Positions 36,976 through 44,491 of a DNA stretch of 64,000 bases are shown here, piece after piece (the stretch's first letter is position 1; the number at the start of each line of letters is the position of its first letter). The notes under the pieces are model-generated. The model did no database searches, was not told the origin of the DNA, and worked only from the letters and a program-made list of their open reading frames with translations. This DNA comes from Leptospira noumeaensis (GTDB lineage: Bacteria > Spirochaetota > Leptospiria > Leptospirales > Leptospiraceae). The stretch lies in contig NZ_RQFK01000011.1 in the NCBI RefSeq assembly GCF_004770765.1, forward strand, positions 310,001 to 374,000, given 5' to 3'. Both the position numbers and the translations under genes were made by a program.

Positions 36976-37004
36976 AAGTTAATTTCCCTTTTACTCATTT
37001 TTTT
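36972..37004 (+). terminator. Rho-independent terminator after the SpoIIE-domain gene
   Basis: GTAAAAG/CTTTTAC arms around a nine-base loop are followed by TCATTTTTTT. It overlaps the stop codons of both convergent genes. Confidence 0.75.
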
Positions 37005-37420
37005 AAGTAAAGATTATCGACTCCATTTTTTTCAAACTCAGCATCATACTTTTCAGCTTCCTTCCCTACTTTGTTTTCATAATCTTCTGGGGAAAGTGCT
37101 TCCAATTCTTTAACCGATACTTTTTGTTCCAAATCTCTTTGTGCCAGTTCCGTGGAAAGATCCGTCCAGAAAATATCATCGTTATAAGGTTCGATATAAG
37201 ACTCGAATACTTCTTGGAAGTATTCTTCTGAAATGGTATAAAGCCCATTTTCAGAAACGATGGGACTTTCAGGAGATGAGGAAAGTTTTTTTAAAATGGA
37301 TTGGATGAATTCGTCCACAGAAGGATCTGTTTCTTCGTGAGGAGAATTACTAACCCATTCGAATACTGCAAGTGCATTCAAAAGGTGTTTTGTTTCTTGG
37401 GGATTTAGATCTAAATTCAT
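36995..37420 (-). CDS. Hypothetical acidic protein
   Basis: The 141-residue protein is helical and acidic (TDPSVDEFIQSIL, EEYFQEVFESYIEPYNDDIFW, LSPEDYENKVG). No signal or membrane segment is seen and I do not recognise a family. AGTAGG precedes the ATG by a normal distance. A small gene 49 bases upstream on the same strand may belong to the same transcript. Confidence 0.75.
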   Translation of the reverse strand: MNLDLNPQETKHLLNALAVFEWVSNSPHEETDPSVDEFIQSILKKLSSSPESPIVSENGLYTISEEYFQEVFESYIEPYNDDIFWTDLSTELAQRDLEQKVSVKELEALSPEDYENKVGKEAEKYDAEFEKNGVDNLYLKK

Positions 37421-37469
37421 GATTACCTACTTTGTTTCCATGGAAGTGATCATCCTCCCTCTAGGCAAA

Positions 37470-37625
37470 TCAAAGAATGACTGTGGATCTATTTTCCTTA
37501 TAGTTTTGATAGATCTGGTCTACGAGAAGGCGAAAAGTTGGATCTTCTTTTAGAATTTCTAGTTTTTCCTCCAAACTCAAAATGGAGAACTTAGGATACA
37601 AAGCTTTGGTGACTGCGGGCTTCAT
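37470..37625 (-). CDS. Small hypothetical protein (51 aa)
   Basis: An open frame on the minus strand encodes a 51-residue basic-to-acidic helical peptide (MKPAVTKALYPKF, SLEEKLEILKEDPTFRLLVDQIY). Codon use resembles that of neighbours. A TTGACA -35-like box lies upstream on the minus strand. Repeats of TTACTACTT and GTTTGTTTA surround it (about 37630-37680). The ribosome site (TAGG) is weak. It is too short to name. Confidence 0.5.
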   Translation of the reverse strand: MKPAVTKALYPKFSILSLEEKLEILKEDPTFRLLVDQIYQNYKENRSTVIL

Positions 37626-37680
37626 ACCTAAGTAGTAAACAAACAAGTAGTAATGTCAAGAAAAAAATACTAAACAAACG

Positions 37681-38874
37681 TCATGTATTTATGTCGCGAT
37701 ACACATCCGCGATTCGTTTCACTCCCTCCTCCATTACATCCTTGGTTAAAAAACTAAAGTTCATTCGGAAGTAAGAAGAAGACCGACTGGATGGTGAAAA
37801 TTCAGTTCCCGGAACCATGGCCACACCATTTTTTAAGCAAGACTCCATAAATTGTTTAGAGTTTATTTTAGGATAATTCACCCACAAAAACATCCCACCT
37901 TCGGGAAGAGAAAATTTGGCTTCTGGCAAAAACTGATTCAATAAATACACCAAATACTCTTTTTGGTTCTGATAAAAGGATTGGATGGATCTTAAATGAA
38001 AATCAAAATCCATGGTTTCCAAAAGTTTGGAGACTACTACTTGGGAAAACTGATTGGAGTTTAAATCATTTCCTTGTTTGACAGCAGTAAATAAATTTTG
38101 ATACAACTCAGGAACAATCACAAAACCCAAACGAAAACCTGGAGATAAAATTTTAGAAAAACTTCCAAGAATGAAAGTTAGGTCATTTCTTTTCCGAAAC
38201 GAACTTACAGAAGGGTAAACTTTACCATCAAAATCTAAATACCGGTATGCCTCATCTTCAATGAAGATAATTTCATATGTATCCAGTAAGTTTGCAATTT
38301 TGATTCTTTTTTCCACAGACCAAGTATAAGTAGATGGATTTTGGTAGGATGGGTTTGCATAAAAAACATGGATTTTGTTTTGGGATAAAATTTCTTCCAA
38401 AAAGTAAAGATTGGGGCCATCCGACTCCATAGGGACACTTAAAAAATTGGGATGGTATGGGGAAAAAGCCTGCAATGCACCCAAATATACGGGATCTTCC
38501 AATAACACATTGGTATGGGAATCCATAAAAATTTTACCTAAAATATCTAAACCTTGTTGCGACCCATGAGTGACTGTAATCGAACTAGGAGATACCCAAG
38601 GAACATCTGTTAGTTTTTCTACAATCTGGATTCGTAAATTCGCGTAACCTGAAGAATCTCCATATTGGAGGGCTATGGAAACATTTTCACGAATGACAGT
38701 TTCCATTACCGAACTCAAAAGATCTTTAGGGAACAAATCAGGATTGGGAAGTCCTCCAGCAAAGGAAAGGATATCCGAATTTTTCACTGTTAATTTTAGA
38801 ATTTCGCGAATGACAGAACTACGAACATAAGATGTACGTTTTGCTGAAAAAATAGTTGGCAGTTCTGTTTCCAT
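37681..38874 (-). CDS. PLP-dependent aminotransferase, class I/II (LysN-like)
   Basis: The 397-residue protein has fold-type I hallmarks: SFAGGLPNPDLFP, YGDSSGYANLR, THGSQQGLDILGK, the aspartate in IFIEDEAYRYLDF, the Schiff-base lysine in GSFSKILSPGFRLG and the C-terminal arginine in SYFRMNFSF. It is similar to 2-aminoadipate/aromatic aminotransferases and to the enzyme domain of MocR regulators. The METELP start (38874) is preferred, since it follows the operator-like region. A start at 38910 would run into the repeats. It is divergently transcribed from a MocR regulator, its likely controller. Confidence 0.92.
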   Translation of the reverse strand: METELPTIFSAKRTSYVRSSVIREILKLTVKNSDILSFAGGLPNPDLFPKDLLSSVMETVIRENVSIALQYGDSSGYANLRIQIVEKLTDVPWVSPSSITVTHGSQQGLDILGKIFMDSHTNVLLEDPVYLGALQAFSPYHPNFLSVPMESDGPNLYFLEEILSQNKIHVFYANPSYQNPSTYTWSVEKRIKIANLLDTYEIIFIEDEAYRYLDFDGKVYPSVSSFRKRNDLTFILGSFSKILSPGFRLGFVIVPELYQNLFTAVKQGNDLNSNQFSQVVVSKLLETMDFDFHLRSIQSFYQNQKEYLVYLLNQFLPEAKFSLPEGGMFLWVNYPKINSKQFMESCLKNGVAMVPGTEFSPSSRSSSYFRMNFSFLTKDVMEEGVKRIADVYRDINT

Positions 38875-38900
38875 ATAATTAGAATAACAAATAAAATGAC

Positions 38901-38942
38901 AACTGTCCATATACAGTTTTATATATCTATTAGTATACAGTT
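38901..38942. promoter_or_regulatory. Repeated operator-like sites between aminotransferase and MocR genes
   Basis: AACTGT (38901-38906) and ACAGTT (38913-38918) form a palindrome with a six-base gap. ATACAGTT recurs as a direct repeat at 38911-38918 and 38935-38942, 24 bases apart, i.e. just over two helical turns. MocR/GntR proteins bind such repeated half sites. The second direct copy lies six bases before the regulator ATG. Confidence 0.6.
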
Positions 38943-38947
38943 AACCT

Positions 38948-40354
38948 ATGACAAAATACAAACAACTTGCCCTTGACCTAAAAAAAGAAATTAAGTCTGG
39001 TTATTATTCTGAAAAAGAAAGAATCCCTTCTCTTCGTGAAATTCAAGATTTAAAATCATGTAGTCTCACCACTGCGAAGGAGGCTTACCGAATTTTAGAA
39101 GAAGAAGGTTATATTTATGTTGTACCACAATCTGGATACTTTGTTCACCCAAACATTAGTTCCCTTATCTCAGGGCCACAAAATGAATTTTATCCGGCAG
39201 TGGAAGCTGATGATAGGATCCAACAAATCATGCGAACGGTTATGGATCCCAAATTGATTTCCTTTGGAGCGGCCATTCCATCGGATTTTTATCTGCCACT
39301 GGGAGGGATCGTTTCTTCTTTTAAAAAAGCACTCCAATACAAAGAAATATTTTCCTATGGAGACTTACAAGGAAACCCAGGGCTTCGGGAATGGATTCAC
39401 AAAAGGACTTCCATCCAAGGTTACCGCGTCAATTCAGAACAAATCCAAATCACAAGTGGATGTACGGAATCAATAACCTTTGCCTTACTCAGTGTCACTG
39501 AACCCGGAGATACAGTCATTGTCCCTTCTCCGATTTATGTTGGTTTATTTCAAATTTTGGAAACTCTGAGACTAAAAGTAGTAGAGATTCCCTATAGAAA
39601 AGAAAATGGAATTTCCAGTGATGAATATGAAAAATTAGTTAAACGTCATAAACCAAAAGTATTCTTATTTGCAGCTAACTTCAATAATCCGAATGGAATT
39701 TTAATGAGCGAATTTACCAAACAAAGTTTAGCAAAAATATCTTATTTGTATGGAATTCATTTGGTAGAAGATGATATTTATGGTGATCTTTACTTTAATG
39801 GAACAAGGCCAAAACCTTTGGTGAGTTATTTCCCCCAAGAACTAAAAGGTCCAAAGTCTTATCTTTGTTCTTCCTTTTCAAAAACATTGTCTCCTGGACT
39901 TAGGATTGGTTGGGTGGCATCCAAAACAGGAATTCGTGAATTAAGCAAACGAACAAGAGCCTATAAAATTTCCGAAAACAATCCTACCCAAATGGCCATC
40001 TTAGAGTTTTTAAAACTACAAACCTTTGAAAGGCATCTCAAGTTTTTACGTTCCGAATACCACAAACTCACAGAAGAGTATACCAAACTTTTAGACTTTT
40101 ATAGTGAAGGAAATTTGGAGATACAAAAACCAGACGGTGGATTTGTATTGTGGATCAAATCATCGTTAGATGGTGATAAGTTACTCAGTGAATCAAAAAA
40201 AATAGGAATGGCCATTGCCCCTGGATCTCTTTTTGGACTTTCTAAACATTGGGACAAACACTTTCGATTGAATGTTTCCGTTGGATTTTCACCAAAAATT
40301 AGAGAGAAACTGATTCAGTTCTCAAAGTTATTCTTAAAAAAACGGAAATCTTAA
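38948..40354 (+). CDS. MocR-type GntR family regulator with aminotransferase domain
   Basis: The 468-residue protein has an N-terminal GntR winged helix (residues 1-70: YKQLALDLKKEIKSGYY, IPSLREI, TTAKEAYRILEEEGYIY) joined to a fold-type I aminotransferase domain with ITSGCTESITFAL, DDIYGDLYF and SSFSKTLSPGLRIGW, in which the lysine binds PLP. MocR regulators sense PLP or amino compounds through this domain. It likely controls the divergent aminotransferase gene and itself through the repeated sites at 38901-38942. Confidence 0.95.
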   Translation: MTKYKQLALDLKKEIKSGYYSEKERIPSLREIQDLKSCSLTTAKEAYRILEEEGYIYVVPQSGYFVHPNISSLISGPQNEFYPAVEADDRIQQIMRTVMDPKLISFGAAIPSDFYLPLGGIVSSFKKALQYKEIFSYGDLQGNPGLREWIHKRTSIQGYRVNSEQIQITSGCTESITFALLSVTEPGDTVIVPSPIYVGLFQILETLRLKVVEIPYRKENGISSDEYEKLVKRHKPKVFLFAANFNNPNGILMSEFTKQSLAKISYLYGIHLVEDDIYGDLYFNGTRPKPLVSYFPQELKGPKSYLCSSFSKTLSPGLRIGWVASKTGIRELSKRTRAYKISENNPTQMAILEFLKLQTFERHLKFLRSEYHKLTEEYTKLLDFYSEGNLEIQKPDGGFVLWIKSSLDGDKLLSESKKIGMAIAPGSLFGLSKHWDKHFRLNVSVGFSPKIREKLIQFSKLFLKKRKS

Positions 40355-40403
40355 GTGAAAGTTTTTGGTTGCAAGAAGAGGTACGAGAAACAAGGTCTAT
40401 ACT

Positions 40404-40661
40404 ATGTCAGAAACCACACGCAAGTATTTGGAAACTTCTCAAATCATTCCTTCCAAAGGGATGTCCTACACCATGTATGAAATTGAAGGCCAAGATACAA
40501 TTTTACGAATGCTTACCTTTATCCCAGACAATGACGAAATTCACATTTATCCAAAACCACCGGTGAAAAAACTTTATAAACCGGAACTTTGCAAAAAAGT
40601 AGAGGAAAATGAATTTTTAGGACTTTGGACGATGGGTGAGGAAAGAAAAGCGGGAAATTAG
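40404..40661 (+). CDS. Hypothetical small protein
   Basis: The 85-residue protein (SETTRKYLETSQIIPSKGMSYTMYEIEG, split) has no signal or membrane segment and I do not recognise it. The ATG at 40404 has CAAGG nearby and is better than an upstream GTG at 40365. It lies immediately before tRNA-Phe, which is on the other strand. Confidence 0.6.
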   Translation: MSETTRKYLETSQIIPSKGMSYTMYEIEGQDTILRMLTFIPDNDEIHIYPKPPVKKLYKPELCKKVEENEFLGLWTMGEERKAGN

Positions 40662-40668
40662 GCAACCG

Positions 40669-40741
<73 letters not shown>

Positions 40742-40810
40742 TTCGGTTACGACCAAGGTATTTTTCCAGATCCCTCTGTCAACGAACCTTTATAATTTTT
40801 GCGAGGACAC

Positions 40811-41734
40811 ATGAAGAAGTTTAGGAAACCATTTGCGACCGTCATTTTTTCAATTTTTTTATTTGTACATTGTGCATCCACCCTTCACAAAACAGGGATT
40901 AACCTGGAGAGATACAGATCGGATTTAGAATCCAAATCTGTTTTAGTTGACGGTCTCGACTGGAAGTATACAGAAAAACCTGGATCCGCAGAGACCTTAG
41001 TCGTGGTACACGGCTTTGGTGGAGACAAGGACCATTGGACTCGGTTTTCTAGACACCTTCCGGATGGGATCCGAGTGATTGCTCCAGACCTTCCTGGATT
41101 TGGAGAATCGGATAAACCAGAAGGATTAAGCTACACACAAGAAGCCCAAGCCGATAGACTGTATCATTTTACCGAATCACTTGGCCTAAAAGAATTTCAT
41201 ATCGCTGGAAATTCTATGGGTGGTGGGATTGCAGGTATTTTTGCAGCCAAATATCCAGAGAAGGTAAAATCTCTCATCCTATTTGATAATGCAGGTGTCA
41301 AAAGCCCCACTCCGAGTGAAATGCAACTCATCGATATGCAAGGCAAACCAAGCCCACTTCTTGTCACAAGCCCCGAAGACTTTGATCGGCTTCTCGCATT
41401 TACCTTTGTCAAACCACCCTATCTACCTTCATTCCTAAAATCATACTTTGCTAATAAAAGTTTTGCGAACAGAGAATGGAATGCTTCTATCCTCAAACAA
41501 ATCCGCAAGGAAGGTTATTTTTTAGAAGGAAAACTGACTGAGATAAAAGCCCCTACACTTGTGATTTGGGGAAAAGAAGACAAGGTCATCCACTATACAG
41601 TCATGGATGTTCTAAAAAAGAAAATGAAAACAAAACTAGAAACAGTTTTACTTGAGAATATGGGTCATGCACCCATGATCGAAGATCCAAAATTGTCCGC
41701 CAAACTTGTACAAGACTGGTTAAACAAACCGTAA
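40811..41734 (+). CDS. Alpha/beta hydrolase lipoprotein
   Basis: The 307-residue protein has a signal peptide with lipobox FVHC (Cys about 19), then an alpha/beta hydrolase fold: oxyanion HGFGGDKDHW, nucleophile GNSMGG, acid GKEDKV and base histidine GHAPMIE. It belongs to the epoxide-hydrolase/lipase-like esterase group. As a membrane-anchored enzyme it probably hydrolyses an ester at the cell envelope. The ATG at 40811 follows GAGGACAC. A terminator follows. Confidence 0.92.
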   Translation: MKKFRKPFATVIFSIFLFVHCASTLHKTGINLERYRSDLESKSVLVDGLDWKYTEKPGSAETLVVVHGFGGDKDHWTRFSRHLPDGIRVIAPDLPGFGESDKPEGLSYTQEAQADRLYHFTESLGLKEFHIAGNSMGGGIAGIFAAKYPEKVKSLILFDNAGVKSPTPSEMQLIDMQGKPSPLLVTSPEDFDRLLAFTFVKPPYLPSFLKSYFANKSFANREWNASILKQIRKEGYFLEGKLTEIKAPTLVIWGKEDKVIHYTVMDVLKKKMKTKLETVLLENMGHAPMIEDPKLSAKLVQDWLNKP

Positions 41735-41751
41735 AACTAGACAAAACATCT

Positions 41752-41774
41752 AAAATACTTTAGTATTTTTTTTC
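41752..41774 (+). terminator. Rho-independent terminator after the hydrolase gene
   Basis: AAAATAC/GTATTTT arms with a four-base loop run directly into a T-tract (TTTTTC). Confidence 0.75.
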
Positions 41775-41804
41775 TAATTTAGAACAAAAAAATACTTGTA
41801 CTTT

Positions 41805-41832
41805 CACGGGTTTTTTATGTTATAAACCCGTG
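41805..41832 (+). promoter_or_regulatory. Perfect inverted repeat ending on the coaE start codon
   Basis: CACGGGTTT (41805-41813) and AAACCCGTG (41824-41832) pair perfectly across a 10-base loop. The last three bases of the right arm are the GTG start of coaE. A possible promoter (TTGTAC at 41796-41801 and TATAAA at 41821-41826) would place transcription start close to that GTG, i.e. a leaderless mRNA. Confidence 0.5.
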
Positions 41833-42450
41833 ACTCCAAAACATAACAACAAAACTCTGATTGGAATTACCGGATCGATTGGATCTGGAAAATCCACTGT
41901 ACTTGCTATGTTTGGTGAGTTAGGAGCAGAAACGATCAGTTCCGATTCCATCGCACGCGGATTCACCGAACCAAACAGTCCCATATTGCCGGAACTCGTA
42001 AAAATCTTCGGAGATTCCATCCTAGATGAAAACGGCGCTCCCATTCGTGCAAAAATTGCCGAACTTGCATTCTCCGACAAATCAAAGCTAAATGCCTTAA
42101 ACGAACTGATTCATCCCTTGGTCCGCCAAACCTTTCTTCAATTTCTAAATTCAAGAAAAGAAGGAAGTATCATCGCCTGGGAAGTCCCCCTTCTATTTGA
42201 AACAGATGCGCATACCATTTGCGATTTCACTGTGACTGTTTCCGTAAGCCCTGAAGTGGCCTGGGAAAGAGTTCAATCACGCGGCGGGATGGACTTAGAA
42301 GATTTTAAAAAACGAAACCTATCCCAAATGGATTTAGAGAAAAAAAAGTCTCTCTCCGATTTTGTCGTAACGAACGATAATCAAAGGGAAAAACTAAAAG
42401 AACAAATTGTCATCATCTATCAGGAAATCAAACAAAGGAAAAACAAATGA
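41830..42450 (+). CDS. coaE: Dephospho-CoA kinase
   Basis: The 206-residue kinase phosphorylates dephospho-CoA in the last step of CoA synthesis. It has the P-loop GITGSIGSGKST (residues 12-23), the DSIAR motif, HPLVR, VPLLFET, the lid region RGGMDLEDFKKR and VVTND. Length is normal. The start is a GTG without ribosome site. No in-frame ATG, GTG or TTG exists between it and the terminator upstream. Its stop overlaps the SPOR gene (ATGA). Confidence 0.96.
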   Translation: MTPKHNNKTLIGITGSIGSGKSTVLAMFGELGAETISSDSIARGFTEPNSPILPELVKIFGDSILDENGAPIRAKIAELAFSDKSKLNALNELIHPLVRQTFLQFLNSRKEGSIIAWEVPLLFETDAHTICDFTVTVSVSPEVAWERVQSRGGMDLEDFKKRNLSQMDLEKKKSLSDFVVTNDNQREKLKEQIVIIYQEIKQRKNK

Positions 42451-43229
42451 AAGAACGAGTATTTTACGTAATCAATTTAGACAAACAAAGAATTGGAGTA
42501 TTATCCCTCTTTCTTTTTGCCCTATTCTTTTCGATTTTCTTTTTAGGAGTTTCCATCGGGAAAGGGAAAACTGAGGAAAACCTAGCCCGTGCTCAAGTTT
42601 TGGAAACACAACAGCCAAACACTGAAGTGACCGACAAGTCCATTCCTGCACCAACAGGATCCAATGGAACGGAAACAACCATTGGGCAAAACGCAGCCTC
42701 TTCTCTCACGCAAGGAACCAAAGCCAAAGAACAAACCAATCTTTCGCAAGAAATTCCGATGGCAGACGTAGGAAACCCTCCCTACTTTGTAGAAACTTCC
42801 ACTGCGAAAGATGAAGAAGATGAGAAAAAACAACAAGTTGTGGATTTGACAAAACGCGCTGAAAAACGAGTGGTTTCCAACAGAACAGAAAGTTTCAAAA
42901 ACTTGGCACCCACTTCAAAACAAACAAAATCGGCGAAATCAAACCATCAAGTATCCACAAGTTCCAAACCAGAAGGAAAACAATTTACGATTCAGCTTGC
43001 AGCTTTCACAAACAGAGTTTCTGCTGAAACATTTTTATCCCAACTGAGAGCAGATAACCATGGTAAGTTGCCAGCAAAATCTTTTATCGTTGTGAAAAAC
43101 GGATTTTTTGTAGTCCAAATGGGAAAATCCAAAGACAAGGAAAGTCTTTCCAAAGTTCTTTCGAAAACTTCCATGCCTAAAGAAATTAAATCCAAAGCCA
43201 TGGTCGTAAGTTACCAACCGCTATCTTAA
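42447..43229 (+). CDS. SPOR-domain membrane protein
   Basis: The 260-residue protein has one N-terminal membrane helix (residues 17-38), a long Ser/Thr/Lys/Glu-rich linker and a C-terminal SPOR domain (QFTIQLAAFTNRVSAETFLSQL, then FFVVQMGKSKDKESLSKVL). SPOR domains bind glycan strands stripped of stem peptides at division sites. It is co-translated with coaE by a 4-base overlap. A strong terminator follows. Confidence 0.88.
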   Translation: MKERVFYVINLDKQRIGVLSLFLFALFFSIFFLGVSIGKGKTEENLARAQVLETQQPNTEVTDKSIPAPTGSNGTETTIGQNAASSLTQGTKAKEQTNLSQEIPMADVGNPPYFVETSTAKDEEDEKKQQVVDLTKRAEKRVVSNRTESFKNLAPTSKQTKSAKSNHQVSTSSKPEGKQFTIQLAAFTNRVSAETFLSQLRADNHGKLPAKSFIVVKNGFFVVQMGKSKDKESLSKVLSKTSMPKEIKSKAMVVSYQPLS

Positions 43230-43259
43230 AAATAGAGATCGTCAAAAACCTTGGCCTTC

Positions 43260-43295
43260 GGCTTTCCTAATTTTTTTTAGGGGAGCCTTTTTCTA
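43260..43295 (+). terminator. Rho-independent terminator after the SPOR gene
   Basis: GGCTTTCCTAA and TTAGGGGAGCC pair (two G-U) around a T-rich loop and are followed by TTTTTCTATTTTT. Confidence 0.85.
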
Positions 43296-43363
43296 TTTTT
43301 CCACATGTTAGATTTTAGAAATTCATTGCCTATTTGTAAAATCACGATTGTCTAAAGCCTAGA

Positions 43364-43774
43364 ATGGAAACCGAAGGAACTCCCCATCATAGCCTTACTT
43401 ATGGGACAAGTAGACTTGCACCCAGTATCAGTTTGGTCGACCGTGCCAAAGAAATTGAACTAGCAGAAGAATCTGTCCAACTGCATTTGCATGGGAAACT
43501 AGAAGTCATTGCAAACCAAATCCGTCGATTGAAAGAAGAAGCAGAACTAATTCTAAAACGAGCCGAAAAAGACATCGAACTACACAAGGCACGTTGCCAG
43601 TTTGAAAAAAAAACTGGCCAAACCATTCATTTATACGAAAAAGAAAATGGTTCTTATTTTTCCCTTCTCTCTCCAAAAGACTGGGGTAACTTTCCTCCCC
43701 ACCTTTACAAAGGTTCTTATATCATGAATCCAGACCGAAGTTTCACAGAAGTTCTTTTGGATGCCTTGGATTAA
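43364..43774 (+). CDS. DUF2452 family protein
   Basis: The 136-residue protein has a central coiled coil (LEVIANQIRRLKEEAELILKRAEKDIELHKA, split) and then TIHLYEKENGSYFSLLSPKDWG, the DUF2452 pattern (YLYxxxxGxxxLSLxSPxEW). Function is unknown. It starts an apparent run with the VanW-like and GT-C-like genes, with 9 bases to the VanW-like gene. Confidence 0.8.
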   Translation: METEGTPHHSLTYGTSRLAPSISLVDRAKEIELAEESVQLHLHGKLEVIANQIRRLKEEAELILKRAEKDIELHKARCQFEKKTGQTIHLYEKENGSYFSLLSPKDWGNFPPHLYKGSYIMNPDRSFTEVLLDALD

Positions 43775-43783
43775 AACCTAACT

Positions 43784-44491
43784 TTGATTTCATTTTTGAA
43801 ACTAAAAATAAAAACCTTACAAAGATGGTTTGCTAGCATCTTAAAAGGAGATTATTTTCTTTTTGGATTAAAACCAGTAAAACAAGACATTCATTGGTGC
43901 GAAGAAACAAGGCTCACTCTTCCCATTTTACCCTCTCCCTTAAAGGAAGGAAAACTTCGGAACCTTCAGATTGCCATTGAAAATATCAACGAACGTGTAT
44001 TATATCCAGGTAGAATCTTTTCATTTTGGAATGAAATAGGAAACCCAACAATAGGTAAAGGTTATACGGAAGGCCGTGTGATTCGAGGTGGGCAGGTAAG
44101 TTCTGAAGTAGCTGGTGGTCTTTGCCAATTGTCAGGGATCATCTATTATCTTTCTTTAGAACTTGGATTAAAAATTTTAGAACGTTTCCCCCACTCCCGT
44201 GATTTGTATAACGATGAAACTAGATTTACCCCACTGGGAACTGATGCCTCTGTGGTTTACCCGACAAAGGATTTACGAATCAAAAATACCTATCCCTTTC
44301 CTTTACTTTTTTCCTTGGATTTAAAATCGACTGAACTTACTTTTCGCATCAAAAGCCCAAGTCCCATCAAACGAAACAAATTACATTTCAAACAAACTAC
44401 CAAAAATGGATTTTCGAATGTGCAGGTCTTCTTAGAGTCGGAGGAAAATGGCAAACGTGTCCTCTGTTCTTCTGATGATTACCGATTATAA
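43784..44491 (+). CDS. VanW family protein
   Basis: The 235-residue protein has the VanW core: NLQIAIENINERVLYPGRIFSFWNEIGNPTIGKGYTEGRVIRGGQVSSEVAGGLCQLSG-type sequence (residues ~62-120), with the conserved FSFWxxxGxPT and GGGxCQLS-like motif. VanW accompanies glycopeptide-resistance genes in some bacteria but is widespread elsewhere with unknown function. No van ligase is present here, so resistance is not implied. The start is a TTG at 43784. The 3' end overlaps the next gene by 44 bases. Confidence 0.9.
   Translation: MISFLKLKIKTLQRWFASILKGDYFLFGLKPVKQDIHWCEETRLTLPILPSPLKEGKLRNLQIAIENINERVLYPGRIFSFWNEIGNPTIGKGYTEGRVIRGGQVSSEVAGGLCQLSGIIYYLSLELGLKILERFPHSRDLYNDETRFTPLGTDASVVYPTKDLRIKNTYPFPLLFSLDLKSTELTFRIKSPSPIKRNKLHFKQTTKNGFSNVQVFLESEENGKRVLCSSDDYRL

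Noticed and set aside
43784..44491. VanW as a glycopeptide-resistance gene
   Set aside because: No vanA/B/H/X homologue is nearby and VanW proteins are widespread without resistance.
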